Assembly: GCA_024226735.1 (NCBI GenBank) | Contig: JAAELL010000122.1 | Span: forward strand, 40,853 to 104,852 | Length of the DNA: 64,000 nucleotides | From: a bacterium | GTDB taxonomy: Bacteria > Planctomycetota > UBA1135 > GCA-002686595 | Reading direction: 5' to 3' | In this document: positions 62,544 to 64,000 of the stretch, in pieces | How the letters are laid out: every line of letters begins with the position of its first letter | Position numbering within the stretch: the first letter of the stretch is position 1 | The notes under the pieces: model-generated | Seen by the model: only the letters and a program-made list of their open reading frames with translations | Database searches by the model: none | Told to the model about the DNA's origin: nothing | Made by a program: the position numbers and the translations under genes

Positions 62544-63857
62544 ATGACGGAAAGCTCCCTCGAAAAAGTCGTCCCGGAACGAGACTTCGCGCCGGTTCTG
62601 CAGTGCCAGAGTCTGAGCCTGTTCCGATTGGCCAACACTCTGCTCGGGGCTGCCCGGGAAGCCTGGTCGAAGAGGCACTACTACCAGCTCTACACCGAGG
62701 TCGACGAGCTCGAGTCCTTCCTCGACGACTACGGCGCTCGCTACAACCAGACCTACTCGTACCTGACCGAGCTGATCGCCTCGATGCGCAGCTTCTCGCT
62801 CGCCGGTCTCAGCATCGAACACCTCTACCGCCGCATCGAGGGCTACGCCGTCCTCGAGTCGCTCGACGAGGCGGAGGCGGAGAATGCGATGCGCGACCTG
62901 CGCCGCTCGCGCGCGTTCGTGCACCGTTCGCTCAGTGCTTTCCTAATCGGTTTCCGAGCCGAGGTGGAGGCGCTTGGCGTGGAGCGCTCGGAAGACTCGC
63001 TGGACGGTGAGCTCGACGAGGAGGTCGTTCGCTTCCGGCTTCCCCGCAACGTCGATCAGGAGGACATCGTCGACGAGGAGCAACGCATCGCCGAGGTTGC
63101 CACGAAGTACCTGCAGGCGTGCACCATGCTCGTCGACATCGGCGTCAAGCGGCTCGACCGCGAAGACGAGCGTGCGCAGCTGCTCGGCCGGCGCTGCACC
63201 GAGGAGCACGCGCGCGTGTACGAGGCGACCGTGCACAACCTGCAGTCGGCCTACGACACGCACATCAAGAACACCGTCCTCGAGGCGAACGACGGTCGAC
63301 TCGTCCGGCTGCGTGGTCACATCTCGGCCGTCCTCCACTACCTCGAAGCGGCGACGCAGCTCACGCACTTCGTCGAGCGCCACGAGTCCGGCGGCCGCAG
63401 CGAAGCGGCGGAGCAGCGCCTGGCGAAGCTCGTCTCGCGCAAGGACATCCACAAGCAGGTGCTGAACACGCTCCTCTACTGGGCGGATCGCTTGATGCGG
63501 CTCGGCTCGCCGCTCGCGGAGGCTCTGCTGCCGACCTACACCAACGTTCAGGTGCTCGAGGTTTCAGCGGCGGACGGCGTCGTCGTCCACGCGCGACCGG
63601 CCTCGTTGATCGTCGCGATCGTCAACCATCACGGCACACCGGTCGAGATGGAGGTCAACGGACAGACCTGCAGCGCCGGGTCGATCCTCGAGCTCATGAT
63701 CCTAGTCGGCTCCCACCCCCACGAGCGCAGATTCGTGTTCCGCGGGGACGAGCACCCGCTGCGCGACATCGGCATTCTCTTCGAGCACGACCTGGGCGAG
63801 AACGGGATCGACGCGTTGCCGGCCGAGCTCGGGTACTTGCGCGGCGACGGCGCCTAG
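62544..63857 (+). CDS. Alpha-helical protein with C-terminal HPr-like domain
   Basis: The 437-aa protein has about 340 mostly helical residues (SLSLFRLANTLLGAAREAWS, AEVATKYLQACTMLVDIGVK, TQLTHFVERHE). The C-terminal 85 residues match the PTS HPr fold: GVVVHARPASLIVAIVNHHG keeps the phosphorylatable His and Arg, then SILELMILVGSHPHERRFVF and ILFEHDLGENG. HPr carries phosphate in sugar transport and regulation. The N-terminal part is unknown to me. Divergent from the sigma gene (gap of 185 nt). ATG 62544. A regulator answering to PTS phosphorylation is possible. Confidence 0.75.
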   Translation: MTESSLEKVVPERDFAPVLQCQSLSLFRLANTLLGAAREAWSKRHYYQLYTEVDELESFLDDYGARYNQTYSYLTELIASMRSFSLAGLSIEHLYRRIEGYAVLESLDEAEAENAMRDLRRSRAFVHRSLSAFLIGFRAEVEALGVERSEDSLDGELDEEVVRFRLPRNVDQEDIVDEEQRIAEVATKYLQACTMLVDIGVKRLDREDERAQLLGRRCTEEHARVYEATVHNLQSAYDTHIKNTVLEANDGRLVRLRGHISAVLHYLEAATQLTHFVERHESGGRSEAAEQRLAKLVSRKDIHKQVLNTLLYWADRLMRLGSPLAEALLPTYTNVQVLEVSAADGVVVHARPASLIVAIVNHHGTPVEMEVNGQTCSAGSILELMILVGSHPHERRFVFRGDEHPLRDIGILFEHDLGENGIDALPAELGYLRGDGA

Positions 63858-63863
63858 CAGCCC

Positions 63864-64000
63864 CTAGTGGTGTGATTCACTCTTGTGCGGCATTTTGGTC
63901 GGCCCGTACCCGCCCGCTGCTGCGTTGCGCCTCCTCCGAGACTTGCAGCGAAGTCGCGTCGTCGCTGCGCCTTGCAGCGAACGCGTACGCACCGACCAAA
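63864..64000. mobile_element. Start of an inverted-repeat element, cut by the window edge
   Basis: CTAG-TGGTGTGATTCACTC begins the segment just past the stop of the HPr-like gene. TTTGGTCGG near 63893 has its complement CCGACCAAA at the very end of the window. The rest of the right arm lies outside. Likely a MITE or the end of an IS630-type element. Confidence 0.5.

Overview
The window is GC-rich and gene-dense. It looks like a chromosomal segment close to the replication origin of a Planctomycetota bacterium (inference). The reasons are: two nearly parallel ECF sigma factors beside a zinc-finger/Ser-Thr kinase/WD40 protein, a degraded DUF1549-type gene, many secreted LamG/BNR/SASA-type proteins, and a lineage-style C-terminal domain ending in a W/Y-N-F-Q-C/Y-W-F/Y-R-D motif. 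I saw no rRNA, tRNA or CRISPR array.

Layout. 1-3.5 kb: truncated mgtE, an isopropylmalate/homocitrate synthase-family enzyme, and a secreted LamG protein. 3.5-12.3 kb, minus strand: an accessory island built around a complete diversity-generating retroelement (DGR). In transcription order it runs: predicted DUF4297/Cap4-like nuclease, MoxR AAA+ ATPase, 995-aa variable protein with a C-terminal formylglycine-generating-enzyme (FGE) fold and VR1, HRDC-domain accessory protein, reverse transcriptase, template repeat TR, and a second FGE protein with a diverged VR2. TR and VR1 are 125 nt each and differ at 12 positions; 11 of these are at template adenines. 12.4-14.3 kb: secreted protein and a HigBA-like toxin-antitoxin pair. 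15-30 kb: PRC-barrel protein, ECF sigma/kinase module, SASA esterase, CDF transporter, lipoprotein, BNR-repeat protein, and two pseudogenes. 30-39 kb: TIM-barrel isomerase, TatA/B, and kdsD-kdsC followed by a single 1700-aa LptC/LptA/LptD-like polypeptide. 39-46 kb: M50 protease-scpA, a degraded secreted protein, a MITE, thioredoxin, fmt, rsmB, and an SDR. 46-53 kb: gyrB-dciA-dnaN-dnaA. 53-62.4 kb: a probable eight-gene operon (sigma factor, hemW, pyrF, bshC, bshB1, parA, bshA, cysteine desulfurase) that carries the bacillithiol pathway. 62.5-64 kb: an HPr-like fusion protein and the start of an inverted-repeat element.

How they work together. The nuclease, ATPase and variable FGE sensor are packed within about 20 nt of each other and continue into the retroelement genes. 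I read them as one conflict/defence-type system whose recognition surface is rewritten by adenine-specific mutagenic retrohoming; the defence role is inference. The LPS genes (Kdo synthesis plus Lpt export) imply a conventional diderm outer membrane. The bsh genes imply bacillithiol as the low-molecular-weight thiol.
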